A DNA stretch of 64,000 nucleotides from JAXLSZ01 sp046330315. Its GTDB lineage: Bacteria > Actinomycetota > Thermoleophilia > Solirubrobacterales > 70-9. Every line of letters begins with the position of its first letter. Position 1 is the stretch's first letter. A program made the position numbers and the translations under genes. This document shows, piece by piece, positions 16,227 to 24,336 of this stretch. Location of the stretch: NCBI GenBank assembly GCA_046330315.1, contig JAXLSZ010000007.1, forward strand, positions 62,001-126,000. Reading direction: 5' to 3'. The notes under the pieces were generated by a model. That model had not been told where the DNA came from. It saw only the letters and a program-made list of their open reading frames with translations, and ran no database searches.

Positions 16227-16256
16227 GTGATATAGAAACGTATCACAGCAAGTCAA
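16227..16256 (-). promoter_or_regulatory. promoter of the aldehyde dehydrogenase with inverted repeat over -10
   Basis: On the minus strand TTGACT (16251-16256) and TATATC (16229-16234) are 16 bp apart, a near-consensus housekeeping promoter. The -10 region lies inside an inverted repeat (GTGATA at 16227-16232, TATCAC at 16241-16246), which could be an operator for a repressor such as a TetR-type protein. Confidence 0.6.
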
Positions 16257-16319
16257 GCGGGCCGATCGGCTCCACCGGAACCCGAAGAGCCTGCTTTTCC
16301 TGCTTACCCCTCTCCAAAG

Positions 16320-16352
16320 GACGAGCGCCCCGGCGATGCCGGGGCGCTCGTC
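16320..16352. terminator. terminator hairpin after the Amt-family gene
   Basis: Perfect 15-bp arms (16320-16334 and 16338-16352) with a 3-nt loop lie 22 bp after the stop of the Amt-family gene. The stem is very GC-rich and lacks a U-tract. Confidence 0.85.
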
Positions 16353-16374
16353 TGCTCGGAGGTGCAGCTTTCGA

Positions 16375-17772
16375 TCAGGTGAACCGCGCGGTCGCCTCCT
16401 GATCGGAGGGGCCGGCATCCCAGAGCGCGTGATCGAGGCCGGCGATCTCATCCTCCCTCGAGACTCTGAGGCCGATGGTCTTCTCCAGCGCGAAGATCAG
16501 GATCAGCCCGCTCACGCCGGCGATGCCGAGCGTGACCAGGAGACCGACCAGCTGGTGGCCGATGTTGATCGTCGCGCTCTGGAATGCGAACGAGCCCTCG
16601 GTGATGCCGGGATAACCGCCCGTCGGGTCGCCGCTGCCGATGATCCCGGCCGCCAGCACCGCGTAGATGCCACCGCCGAGCGTGAGGGGAACGATCTTCT
16701 TGTCGTCGATCCTCACCGCCAGGAGCAGCTTGTAGACGCCGTAGACAACGATCGGCGCGATCATCGCGCAGACCAGCATCTCCAGCGGCTTGGCGATGTC
16801 CATCGAGGCCGAGGAGCCAATGTAGCCGGCCACCGGACCGAGCAGCACCATGATCGGGTTCTTCGTGACGTAGGAGATGATGGCGCCAACCACCGCGCCG
16901 CCCATGAACGCCATGAAGATGTTGATCAGGGCCACCCCGAAACCGCTGGTGGTCATCGAGATCCCGAAGTAGCCGGCATCCGCGACGATATAGCCGCACC
17001 CGAGGGCTGCGAACGGGACCGCGAACAGCGCCAGAGCCACGCCTGAAGCGGTGAAACTCAGGTCGTGCGGCTTGTGAGCGGGGTGGTCCGGCGGATTGAC
17101 TTCGTGGTTCTCGAACGTCCCGATCCGCGGCCCGGCACGCCACGCGAGGATCAGGCTCCAGACTCCGACCAGGATGTACAGCGAGTACGAACCCATGTAG
17201 TCGTGGACTCCGTTCTTGGTCAACGGGCTGACCGAGCCCCACGTGTAGTAGAGGAGAATGGGAATCACCAGTGTGCCGGCGAAGGCACAGATGATGTACA
17301 TCGGTGCCGCCTTGACTCGTTCGAGCCCGGCGGAGTGCAGCAGCGCACCACCGACCATGGCGTAGGCCACGAAGAAGACCAGGAAGACCTGGAAGACGTC
17401 GTTCTCGACCGCGACCTTCGGGTCGAGTTGCTGCGAGAAGGTGATTGCGTTGGTACCTCCGATCCACCAGTCGGATATCGCTTGGCTGACCGGGGTCGGG
17501 ATCGCAAACGCCTGGTAGAACTGGACTTCCCAGATCGCGTAGCCGATCGCCGCCATCCCGAGGCCGGCGACCATCGCCGACATCAGCTTGCCGATCCAGA
17601 CATCCAGCACGTTCTTGCGCTGTACGAGGCCGCTGTCGATCAGCCCGATCGCCATGACCAGCAGGAACAGGCAGACCGTGGCCAAACCGTAGAAGACGTC
17701 AAGGAGATAGATGTCCGTAGTCACCTGCTCCTTGAAGAACTCCGCTGCTCCTAACACGAGCGGTATGTGCAT
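16375..17772 (-). CDS. Amt/Mep-family membrane channel lacking both pore histidines
   Basis: A 465-residue Amt-family protein with about eleven predicted membrane segments. It keeps family landmarks: the N-terminal GLIDSGLVQRKNVL, the Trp of YYTWGS (Trp178), the Asp after it (Asp191 in GVHDYMGS), the GLGCGYIVADAG-like core and the C-terminal GLRVSREDEIAGLD. By alignment with E. coli AmtB, the first twin-His position is Tyr199, and the second falls in VPLTLGGG (362-368), where no histidine is present. The twin-His pair normally conducts ammonia, so the substrate or mechanism may differ. A -35/-10 pair lies about 100-130 bp upstream and a terminator follows. Next on the strand is an aldehyde dehydrogenase. 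Family assignment is firm; ammonium transport is doubtful. Confidence 0.88.
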   Translation of the reverse strand: MHIPLVLGAAEFFKEQVTTDIYLLDVFYGLATVCLFLLVMAIGLIDSGLVQRKNVLDVWIGKLMSAMVAGLGMAAIGYAIWEVQFYQAFAIPTPVSQAISDWWIGGTNAITFSQQLDPKVAVENDVFQVFLVFFVAYAMVGGALLHSAGLERVKAAPMYIICAFAGTLVIPILLYYTWGSVSPLTKNGVHDYMGSYSLYILVGVWSLILAWRAGPRIGTFENHEVNPPDHPAHKPHDLSFTASGVALALFAVPFAALGCGYIVADAGYFGISMTTSGFGVALINIFMAFMGGAVVGAIISYVTKNPIMVLLGPVAGYIGSSASMDIAKPLEMLVCAMIAPIVVYGVYKLLLAVRIDDKKIVPLTLGGGIYAVLAAGIIGSGDPTGGYPGITEGSFAFQSATINIGHQLVGLLVTLGIAGVSGLILIFALEKTIGLRVSREDEIAGLDHALWDAGPSDQEATARFT

Positions 17773-17871
17773 CCCGTCACTCCTCCTTGTGGTTGCCGCG
17801 GAAAGCCCGGTGAGGCGCCTGCCCGACCGGTCTCCGAGCGATCTCCCCTTGGGTTGCCCAAAGTAGAAAGG

Positions 17872-17902
17872 ATTATGTTCATACGGAAGGGGCCCTTGTC
17901 AA
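17872..17902 (-). promoter_or_regulatory. probable promoter of the Amt-family gene
   Basis: On the minus strand TTGACA (17897-17902) is followed, after 19 bp, by CATAAT (17872-17877), about 100 bp before the start codon. The spacing is slightly long. The surrounding 279-bp gap is otherwise without visible genes and is locally AT-richer than average. Confidence 0.5.
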
Positions 17903-18051
17903 CCCCCAATTACTTTTGCTCAGTAGAGCCCTTGTAGCGGCGAGAGTGCCGAACTCGAAGCGCTTCCGGCGGGCCGGAGCCCCCGCTGCCGCGGACGACT
18001 GCCTTTTCCACCGGCGGCCGTCTAATGGGTCGACCGCAGGAGGCCCCCGAA

Positions 18052-19524
18052 CTACACGGAGCGCAGGTAGACCGTCTTCGAGGTCGTGAAGAACTGCCGG
18101 GCGGCCTTGCCCTGCTCGCGGCTCATGCTGCTCGAGCCCTTCACGCCTCCGAACGGAACGTGCGGCTCCACGCCCGCCGTCTCGCGGTTGACGTGGACGA
18201 CCCCGGACTCGGTGCGGCGGATGAACTCGGTGGCGCGGGAGATGCTGCTGGTGAAGACCGTCGAGGAGAGGCCGAACTCGGTGTCGTTCGCCGCCGCGAT
18301 CCCCTCCTCGAAGCCGCCGATCTCCTCGACCACCAGCACCGGGCCGAAGATCTCCTCACGGAGCAGGGCGCTGCCGGGGTCGACGCCGGAGAGGACGGTC
18401 GGCCTCACGAAGCAGTCCCCGGGGGCCTGCGGGCCGAGCGCCGCCGGCGAGAGCTCGCCGGTGAGCACCGCGGCACCCTCCCGATCGGCGATCTCCAGGT
18501 ACCCCCCGACCGTGGCGAGCTGCTCCGCGGAGCCCAGGGGCCCCACGTCGGTCGCCTCCTCGAAGGGATCCCCGACCTCCAGGGCCTCGGCCTTCTCGGC
18601 GAGCAGCTCCCGAAAGCGCGGCGCCACGGACCGCTCGACGTAGACGCGGCTGGTCGCGGTGCAGCGCTGACCGGTCGAGAGCATCGCCCCCCGCACCACC
18701 TGCACCGCTGCGTCCTCGAGGTCGGCGTCGGCGAGCACGATCGCCGGGTTCTTGCCACCAAGCTCGAGCTGCACCTTGACGTTGCGGTCCGCCACGGCCT
18801 GGCGGAGGCGCGTCCCCACGGCGCCCGAGCCGGTGAAGGTCAGCGCGGCGAGCCGCCGGTCCCCGACCAGCGCCCCCGACATCTTGCGGCCCTTCCCGGT
18901 CAGCAGGTTGAGCACGCCGCCGGGCAGGCCGGCCGCCGCCAGCGCCTCGGTGAGCAGCACCGCGCTCCCGGAGGCGACCTCGGCGGGCTTCCAGACGGCC
19001 GCGTTGCCGAACCCGATCGCCGGCGCCAGCTTCCAGGTCGGGATCGCGAAGGGGAAGTTCCAGGGCGTTATCGCGCAGACGACCCCGAGCGGCTGCTCGA
19101 CCGTGAACAGGGTGGTCGAGCGGTCGGCGCTCGGGTAGGTCTCTCCCCAGGGCTGGTGCAGCTCACCGGAGAAATAGCGGAGGATCGCCACGCTCCGGCC
19201 CACCTCCGCCCGGGCGTCGCGGATCGCCTTCCCCATGTCGGCGGTCAGCCGCCTGGCCGCAGGCTCGAGGCGGTCCTCGAGGAGGTCGGCGGCCACCCGC
19301 AGGACCTCGGCCCGCTGCGGGGCGGGGGTGGCGCCCCATTCAGCCTGAGCGCCGGCGGCGGCCCCGTAGGCGGCGTCGACCTCGGCCTCAGACGCGGCGG
19401 CGAAGACGCCCGTCGAGCGCCCGAGGTCGGAGGGGTCGAACCGCTCGTAGGTCTCCGAGGCGGTCCTCCACTCACCGCCGACGAATAGGGTGCGGCCGTC
19501 GGGCTTGGGGAATTGCTCGGTCAT
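18052..19524 (-). CDS. aldehyde dehydrogenase, (keto)glutaric-semialdehyde type
   Basis: A 490-residue aldehyde dehydrogenase with Asn156 in ITPWNFP, Glu254 in LELGGKNP and Cys288 in GQRCTATSR. The GQRCTATSR context is typical of the alpha-ketoglutaric-semialdehyde and glutarate/succinate-semialdehyde enzymes. Its stop-to-start neighbours on the strand are a CaiB-type CoA-transferase (23 bp upstream) and, across a short divergent gap, glutaryl-CoA dehydrogenase. The likely reaction is therefore glutarate semialdehyde to glutarate in lysine catabolism, an inference from context. ATG at 19524 is used; the longer reading enters the CoA-transferase gene. Confidence 0.88.
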   Translation of the reverse strand: MTEQFPKPDGRTLFVGGEWRTASETYERFDPSDLGRSTGVFAAASEAEVDAAYGAAAGAQAEWGATPAPQRAEVLRVAADLLEDRLEPAARRLTADMGKAIRDARAEVGRSVAILRYFSGELHQPWGETYPSADRSTTLFTVEQPLGVVCAITPWNFPFAIPTWKLAPAIGFGNAAVWKPAEVASGSAVLLTEALAAAGLPGGVLNLLTGKGRKMSGALVGDRRLAALTFTGSGAVGTRLRQAVADRNVKVQLELGGKNPAIVLADADLEDAAVQVVRGAMLSTGQRCTATSRVYVERSVAPRFRELLAEKAEALEVGDPFEEATDVGPLGSAEQLATVGGYLEIADREGAAVLTGELSPAALGPQAPGDCFVRPTVLSGVDPGSALLREEIFGPVLVVEEIGGFEEGIAAANDTEFGLSSTVFTSSISRATEFIRRTESGVVHVNRETAGVEPHVPFGGVKGSSSMSREQGKAARQFFTTSKTVYLRSV

Positions 19525-19546
19525 CTGTTCTCGAATCCTCCGGTCA

Positions 19547-20701
19547 TCAGCTCTGCTCATCGGGCTCGGCGGCCTCCCCGGCGCCCGGCAGGCGCGGAGG
19601 CGCGCTGCGGTAGCTGGGAGGCGTCGCGGAGAGACCGATCGGGTTCCTGGCAAGCCTCACCTCGGTGCCGTCCGGCCGGCGCATCCGCGCCACCGGGTCG
19701 AGTCCGAGCGACCCCGCCAGCTCGAACGCCGCGGCGATGTCGTTGACCACGCCCGCCGGCACCCGCGCCCCGGTCAGCTCGTCGGCCCACTCGCCGGCGG
19801 GCCGCTCCACGGTGCGCCGGGCCAACTCCTCGTGAAGGGCGCGGCGGTTCTCGACCCTCGCGCCGTTGGTGGCAAAGCGCGGGTCCGCGGCCAGCTCGGG
19901 CGCGCCGACCAGCTCGGCCAGGGCGGCGAACTGGCGATCGTTGCCGACCGCGACCACGAGGTCGCCGTCCTCGGCGGGCAGCAGCTCGTAGGGAGCGATG
20001 CTGGGGTGCTCGTTTCCCATCCGCCGGGGGACCACCCCGGCGATCGTATAGGCCGACGCCTGGTTGACGAGGGCGGCCAGCAGCGAGGAGAGCAGGTCCA
20101 CCTCGACCCACTGGCCCCGGCCCGTGGCGTCGCGGTGGCGCAGCGCCGCGAGGATCCCGACCGCGGAGAAGAGCCCCGCGAGGACGTCGACGAGCGCCAC
20201 CCCCACCTTCTGGGGCTCGCCCTCGGGGGAGCCGGTGATGCTCATCATGCCGCCGAGGGCCTGGACGAGGAGGTCGTAGCCGGGCAGGCCGGCGCCGCGG
20301 CCGCGGCCGAAGCCGGTCACCGAGCAGTAGACCAGTCCGGGGCTCTCGCCCCGCAGGTCCTCGTAGCCGAGGCCGAAGCGGTCCATCACCCCCGGCCTGA
20401 AGTTCTCGACCACGACGTCGGCGCCCAGAGCCAGCTCCCGGGCGCGGGCGCGGTCGGCGGGCTCGCGCAGGTCGAGCACGATGCTCCGCTTGTTGCGGTT
20501 GACCGACTGGAAGTAGGTGGCCTCGCCGCTCTCGTCGAAGGGGGGCCCCCAGGCCCGCGTGTCGTCGCCGCCGCCCGGCCGCTCCACTTTGGTCACGGCG
20601 GCGCCGAGGTCCGCCAGCATCATCGTGGCGAAAGGCCCCGCGAGGACCCTGGAGAAGTCGAGTACCCGGAGGTTGTCAAGGGCGGCCGCCATGTGGTTCA
20701 A
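19547..20701 (-). CDS. CaiB/BaiF family CoA-transferase, probable glutarate CoA-transferase
   Basis: A 384-residue class III CoA-transferase. The catalytic aspartate is Asp143 in GYDLLVQALGG; RVLDFSRVLAGPFATMMLADLGA at the N-terminus and VVENFRPGVMDRFGLGYEDL near residue 100 are family hallmarks. It moves CoA between acids. Because glutaryl-CoA dehydrogenase is encoded divergently 46 bp away and a semialdehyde dehydrogenase follows, the best guess is succinyl-CoA:glutarate CoA-transferase (SUGCT-like). Start at ATG 20701, or 9 bp later at a second ATG. The last 25 residues are Pro/Gly/Glu-rich. Confidence 0.87.
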   Translation of the reverse strand: MNHMAAALDNLRVLDFSRVLAGPFATMMLADLGAAVTKVERPGGGDDTRAWGPPFDESGEATYFQSVNRNKRSIVLDLREPADRARARELALGADVVVENFRPGVMDRFGLGYEDLRGESPGLVYCSVTGFGRGRGAGLPGYDLLVQALGGMMSITGSPEGEPQKVGVALVDVLAGLFSAVGILAALRHRDATGRGQWVEVDLLSSLLAALVNQASAYTIAGVVPRRMGNEHPSIAPYELLPAEDGDLVVAVGNDRQFAALAELVGAPELAADPRFATNGARVENRRALHEELARRTVERPAGEWADELTGARVPAGVVNDIAAAFELAGSLGLDPVARMRRPDGTEVRLARNPIGLSATPPSYRSAPPRLPGAGEAAEPDEQS

Positions 20702-20747
20702 TGAATCCTAGATCTTCGAAACTCTAAATCAAGGGGCACCGACCAGA

Positions 20748-21935
20748 ATGAGCGCAGTGGCTGCCGCACCGCCCAAGATCCGGCCCGACGACTACCTGGG
20801 CATCGACCGCCTCCTCTCCGACGAGGAGCGCGACATCCGCGACACGGTCCGGGCCTTCGTCCGCGACAGGGTCGTGCCCAACGTGGGCGAGTGGTTCGAG
20901 CAGGCGCGGCTGCCGCTCGAGCTGGCGCGCGAGCTCGGCGAGATCGGCCTGCTCGGCATGCACCTCGAGGGCTACGGCTGCGCCGGGACCAGCGCCACCG
21001 CCTACGGACTCGCCTGCCTCGAGCTCGAGGCGGGCGACAGCGGCGTCCGCAGCCTCGTCTCCGTGCAGGGTTCGCTGGCCATGTTCGCGATCCATCGCTG
21101 GGGCTCGGAGGAGCAGAAGCGGGAGTGGCTGCCGAAGATGGCCGCCGGCGAGGCGATCGGCTGCTTCGGGCTGACCGAGCCCGACGCGGGCTCGGACCCG
21201 GGCTCGATGCGCACCCGCGCCAAGCGCGACGGCGACGACTGGGTCCTGCACGGGCAGAAGATGTGGATCACCAACGGCTCGGTGGCCGATGTCGCGGTGG
21301 TCTGGGCGCAGACCGACGGCGGGGTCCGCGGCTTCCTCGTCCCCAAGGGGACCAGGGGGTTCACGACCCAGGACATCCACAACAAGCTCTCCCTGCGGGC
21401 CTCGGTGACCTCCGAGCTGCTGCTCGACGACGTCCGGCTCCCGGCCGAGGCGATGCTGCCCGGGGCCGACTCGCTCCGCGGGCCGCTCTCCTGCCTCGAC
21501 GAGGCGCGCTTCGGGATCGTCTGGGGCGCGGTCGGAGCCGGCCGGGCCTGTTATGAGTCGGCCCTCTCCTACGCGCTGGAACGGGTCCAGTTCGGCAAGC
21601 CGATCGCCTCCTTCCAGATCCAGCAGCAGAAGCTGGCGACGATGGCGACGGAGGTCAACCGGGCCAACCTCCTGGCCCTGCACCTGGGCCGGATGAAGGA
21701 CGAGGGCCTGATCCGACCCGAGCACGTGAGCATGGGCAAGCTCGCCAACGTCAACGCGGCCCTGGAGGTGGCGCGCTCTGCGCGGCAGGTGCTGGGGGCG
21801 AACGGGGTGACGCTGGAGTACCCGGTCATCCGGCACATGAACAACCTGGAGTCCGTGGTCACCTACGAGGGCACCGCGGACGTCCACGCGCTGGTGGTGG
21901 GCGGCGCGGTGACCGGGATCCAGGCGTTCCGGTGA
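20748..21935 (+). CDS. gcdH: glutaryl-CoA dehydrogenase-like acyl-CoA dehydrogenase
   Basis: A 395-residue FAD acyl-CoA dehydrogenase. Family motifs are GCFGLTEPDAGSDPGSM and WITNGSVADVAVVWAQ; the catalytic base is Glu374 in VVTYEGTADVH. The style of the C-terminal part (ARSARQVLGANGVTLEYPVIRHMNNLESVVTYEG) and of LEAGDSGVRSLVSVQGSLAMFAI is that of glutaryl-CoA dehydrogenases, which oxidise and decarboxylate glutaryl-CoA to crotonyl-CoA. It overlaps the following 3-hydroxyacyl-CoA dehydrogenase by 4 bp (GTGA) and is divergent from the CoA-transferase. Crotonyl-CoA produced here could feed either beta-oxidation or crotonyl-CoA carboxylase/reductase at 40.6 kb. Confidence 0.9.
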   Translation: MSAVAAAPPKIRPDDYLGIDRLLSDEERDIRDTVRAFVRDRVVPNVGEWFEQARLPLELARELGEIGLLGMHLEGYGCAGTSATAYGLACLELEAGDSGVRSLVSVQGSLAMFAIHRWGSEEQKREWLPKMAAGEAIGCFGLTEPDAGSDPGSMRTRAKRDGDDWVLHGQKMWITNGSVADVAVVWAQTDGGVRGFLVPKGTRGFTTQDIHNKLSLRASVTSELLLDDVRLPAEAMLPGADSLRGPLSCLDEARFGIVWGAVGAGRACYESALSYALERVQFGKPIASFQIQQQKLATMATEVNRANLLALHLGRMKDEGLIRPEHVSMGKLANVNAALEVARSARQVLGANGVTLEYPVIRHMNNLESVVTYEGTADVHALVVGGAVTGIQAFR

Positions 21936-22813
21936 GCGCGACCGCGACGGAGGGGCCCCGGATCGGCCTGGTCGGCGGGGGCATCATGGGCACGGGGATC
22001 GCCGAGGTCTGCGTGCGCTCGGGACTCGACACCAAGCTCGTGGAGGTCGACGCCGCAGCCGCCGAGGGGGCGCGGGGGAGGGTCGTTCACTCCCTGGAGC
22101 GCGCGGTGGAACGGGGCAAGGTCGACTCCTCCGACGCCGAGGCCGCCCTGGGGCGCCTCGAGTGCGCCGCCGACTTCGACCAGCTCGCCGACCGCACCGT
22201 CGTCGTCGAGGCCGTGGTCGAGGACCGCGACACCAAGCTCGGCGTCTTCAGGAGGCTGGCCGAGACGGTCGAGGACCCCGAGGCGATCCTCGCCTCGAAC
22301 ACCTCGTCGATCCCGATCGTCCAGCTTGCCGCCGAGAGCGGCGAGCGCGGCGACCACGTGCTCGGCATGCACTTCTTCAACCCCGTGCCGGTCCTCAGCC
22401 TGGTCGAGATCATCCCCTCGCTGCTCACCGACCCCGAGGTCGTTCAGAGGGCGCGGGCCTTCGCCCGCGAGCGGCTCGGCAAGGACCCGATCGACGCCCC
22501 CGACCGGGCCGGTTTCACCGTCAACGCCCTGCTCGTCCCCTACCTGCTCTCCGCGATCCGGATGTTCGAGCAGGGCCTGGCCACCGCCGAGGACATCGAC
22601 CAGGGGATGGTCAAGGGCTGCGCCCACCCGATGGGCCCGCTGGCCCTCTGCGACCTGATCGGGCTGGACACCGTGATGAGCGTGGCCGAAACTCTCTACA
22701 ACGAGCACCGGGAGCAGCTCTTCGCCCCTCCCCCGCTTCTCCAGCGCCTGGTCGCGGCGAACATGCTGGGCCGCAAGACCGGCCGGGGCCTCTACAGCTA
22801 TGACGACGGCTGA
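21932..22813 (+). CDS. 3-hydroxybutyryl-CoA dehydrogenase
   Basis: A 293-residue 3-hydroxyacyl-CoA dehydrogenase: Rossmann motif GLVGGGIMGTG at the N-terminus, ASNTSSIP near residue 115, catalytic His in GMHFFNPVPV and the C-terminal MLGRKTGRGLYSYDD. It would turn the hydrated crotonyl-CoA from glutaryl-CoA dehydrogenation into acetoacetyl-CoA. It starts with GTG overlapping the gcdH stop by 4 bp and its own 3' end overlaps the GntR gene by 14 bp, a tightly coupled operon. It is a paralogue of the partial gene at position 1. Confidence 0.93.
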   Translation: MSATATEGPRIGLVGGGIMGTGIAEVCVRSGLDTKLVEVDAAAAEGARGRVVHSLERAVERGKVDSSDAEAALGRLECAADFDQLADRTVVVEAVVEDRDTKLGVFRRLAETVEDPEAILASNTSSIPIVQLAAESGERGDHVLGMHFFNPVPVLSLVEIIPSLLTDPEVVQRARAFARERLGKDPIDAPDRAGFTVNALLVPYLLSAIRMFEQGLATAEDIDQGMVKGCAHPMGPLALCDLIGLDTVMSVAETLYNEHREQLFAPPPLLQRLVAANMLGRKTGRGLYSYDDG

Positions 22814-23489
22814 TGCCGAGGCGCACGAGCGCACCCGGGCCCCGGGAACCAGCTCCCAGTACGCGCTGGAGTGCCTGCGGCGCGCGATAGTCGCGGGAGA
22901 GCTGCGGCCCGGGCAGCGGGTCCTCCAGGAGGAGCTCGCGGAGCGCTTCGGCGTCAGCGTCGCGCCGCTGCGCGAGGCGCTCGCGGTCCTCGAGCAGGAG
23001 GGGCAGGCCACCTACCGGCCGCGCCGCGGCTACTTCGTCAGCGAGCTCCGGGTCTCCGACCTCAAGGAGATCTACGAGCTCAGGCAGATCCTCGAGGAGC
23101 GCTGCGCGCGCCACGCCCTGCCCGGACTCGAAGAGGAGCGGATCGAGCGGGTCAGGATCGCGGCCCGCGACTGCGTGGACGCCGCCGAGCGCGGGGACAT
23201 CGCGGCCGAGCTGGAGGCTAACCGCCGTTTCCACTTCGGCATCCTCGAGTCCCCCGACCAGGTGCACGCGATGCGCCTGGTCCGGCTGCTGTGGGACTCG
23301 ACCGAGGCCTACCGGGCGATGTACTACAACTCGCCCGCCGAGCGGCGCCACGCGGTGCTCTCCCACGACCGCATCCTCGAGGCCGTCCACGAGCGCGACG
23401 CCGACCGGCTCGTCCGCGAGCTGGACGCCCACCGGGCCAGGGCCCTGGAGAAGCTGGAGGCGATCCTCGACACCGAGGTCAACGACTAG
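22800..23489 (+). CDS. GntR-family (FadR/FCD type) transcriptional regulator
   Basis: A 229-residue regulator with a GntR winged helix at residues about 20-80 (LRRAIVAGELRPGQRVLQEE, FGVSVAPLREAL, GYFVSEL) and an all-helical FCD effector domain (LKEIYELRQILEERCARHAL, RFHFGILE, HDRILEAVHERD). It is last in the gcdH operon with a 14-bp overlap, so it probably responds to an organic acid or acyl-CoA of the glutarate route and regulates this operon. That assignment is by context. A strong palindromic terminator follows directly. Confidence 0.9.
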   Translation: MTTADAEAHERTRAPGTSSQYALECLRRAIVAGELRPGQRVLQEELAERFGVSVAPLREALAVLEQEGQATYRPRRGYFVSELRVSDLKEIYELRQILEERCARHALPGLEEERIERVRIAARDCVDAAERGDIAAELEANRRFHFGILESPDQVHAMRLVRLLWDSTEAYRAMYYNSPAERRHAVLSHDRILEAVHERDADRLVRELDAHRARALEKLEAILDTEVND

Positions 23490-23500
23490 CCCCACACCAT

Positions 23501-23549
23501 GCCGAGCTTCAACTTTCCGCTGACTGTCAGATGAAACTTGAAGCTCGGC
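23501..23549. terminator. bidirectional terminator hairpin
   Basis: Arms of 17 nt (23501-23517 and 23533-23549) pair with one mismatch around a 15-nt loop in the 83-bp gap between the convergent GntR and SDR genes. It fits a shared terminator. Confidence 0.8.
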
Positions 23550-23572
23550 GGTCGGTGCTGAGGCGATGGGCG

Positions 23573-24310
23573 TTAGACCATCCCCAGTCCGCCGCTCACG
23601 CCGAGCGTCTCGCCGGTCACGAACGAGGCCTCCTCGGAGGCGAGGAAGGCGATCGCGGCGGCGACCTCCTCGGGCCTGCCGAGGCGGCGCATCTGGGTCT
23701 GGCCCTTCATCGTCTCGATGATCCGCTCGCCGAGCTCGCCGAGCTGCCTCGCTCCCATCAGCAGCGGCGTCTCGATCGGGCCCGGCGCCACCGAGTTGGC
23801 GGTGACCCCGTAGCGGCCGTTCTCGCGGGCTATCACCTTCATGAAGGCAATCACCCCTCCCTTCGCGGCCGAGTAGACCGCCGAGCCCTTGGAGCCGACC
23901 CGGCCCGCCTCCGACGCGGTGGTGACGATCCGCCCGTAGCCGGCCCGCTGCATCCCCGGGAGCGCCGCGGCGGTGCAGTTGAGCACGCCGGTGAGGTTGA
24001 CCGCGATCACCTTCGCCCACTGCTCCGGGGTCGTCTGGGTGAAGAAGCCGAACTCGTCGGTGCCGGCGTTGTTGACGAGCACGTCGAGCGTGCCCCCGGC
24101 GGCCTCGACCGCCTGCCCGGCGGAGTCGCGGTCGGTGACGTCGAGGTGCACGGCGTGGCCGGCGATCCCGGCGGCGACCTCGGCGGCTCCCGCCTCGTTG
24201 ACGTCGCCGACCCAGACCTCGGCACCCTCGGCCGCAAGCCGCGCTGCCGTTGCCGCGCCGATCCCGCTCGCCCCGCCGGTGACCAGCGCCTTCCGTCCCT
24301 CCAGCCTCAT
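23573..24310 (-). CDS. short-chain dehydrogenase/reductase (FabG-like)
   Basis: A 245-residue classical SDR: VTGGASGIGAATA near the N-terminus, the NNAG motif, catalytic Ser and YSAAK near residue 153, and a C-terminal FVTGETLGVSGGLGMV. It probably reduces a 3-oxoacyl thioester or a small ketone; the exact substrate is unknown. It converges on the GntR gene and is divergent from cofD with only 26 bp between the two starts. A TATGCT hexamer (24319-24324, minus strand) ends 8 nt before the ATG, so the transcript is probably leaderless. Confidence 0.88.
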   Translation of the reverse strand: MRLEGRKALVTGGASGIGAATAARLAAEGAEVWVGDVNEAGAAEVAAGIAGHAVHLDVTDRDSAGQAVEAAGGTLDVLVNNAGTDEFGFFTQTTPEQWAKVIAVNLTGVLNCTAAALPGMQRAGYGRIVTTASEAGRVGSKGSAVYSAAKGGVIAFMKVIARENGRYGVTANSVAPGPIETPLLMGARQLGELGERIIETMKGQTQMRRLGRPEEVAAAIAFLASEEASFVTGETLGVSGGLGMV

Positions 24311-24318
24311 CGGCGGAC

Positions 24319-24328
24319 AGCATAGACT
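24319..24328. promoter_or_regulatory. overlapping divergent -10 elements for the SDR and cofD
   Basis: In the 26-bp gap, TATGCT on the minus strand (24319-24324) and TAGACT on the plus strand (24323-24328) each end 8 nt before a start codon. They overlap by two bases, so only one polymerase could open here at a time. Inference from position only. Confidence 0.5.
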
Positions 24329-24336
24329 GGCCCGCC

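Noticed and set aside
16375..17772. Calling the Amt-family protein a normal ammonium transporter
   Set aside because: Both pore histidines appear to be missing, so the substrate cannot be assumed from the family.
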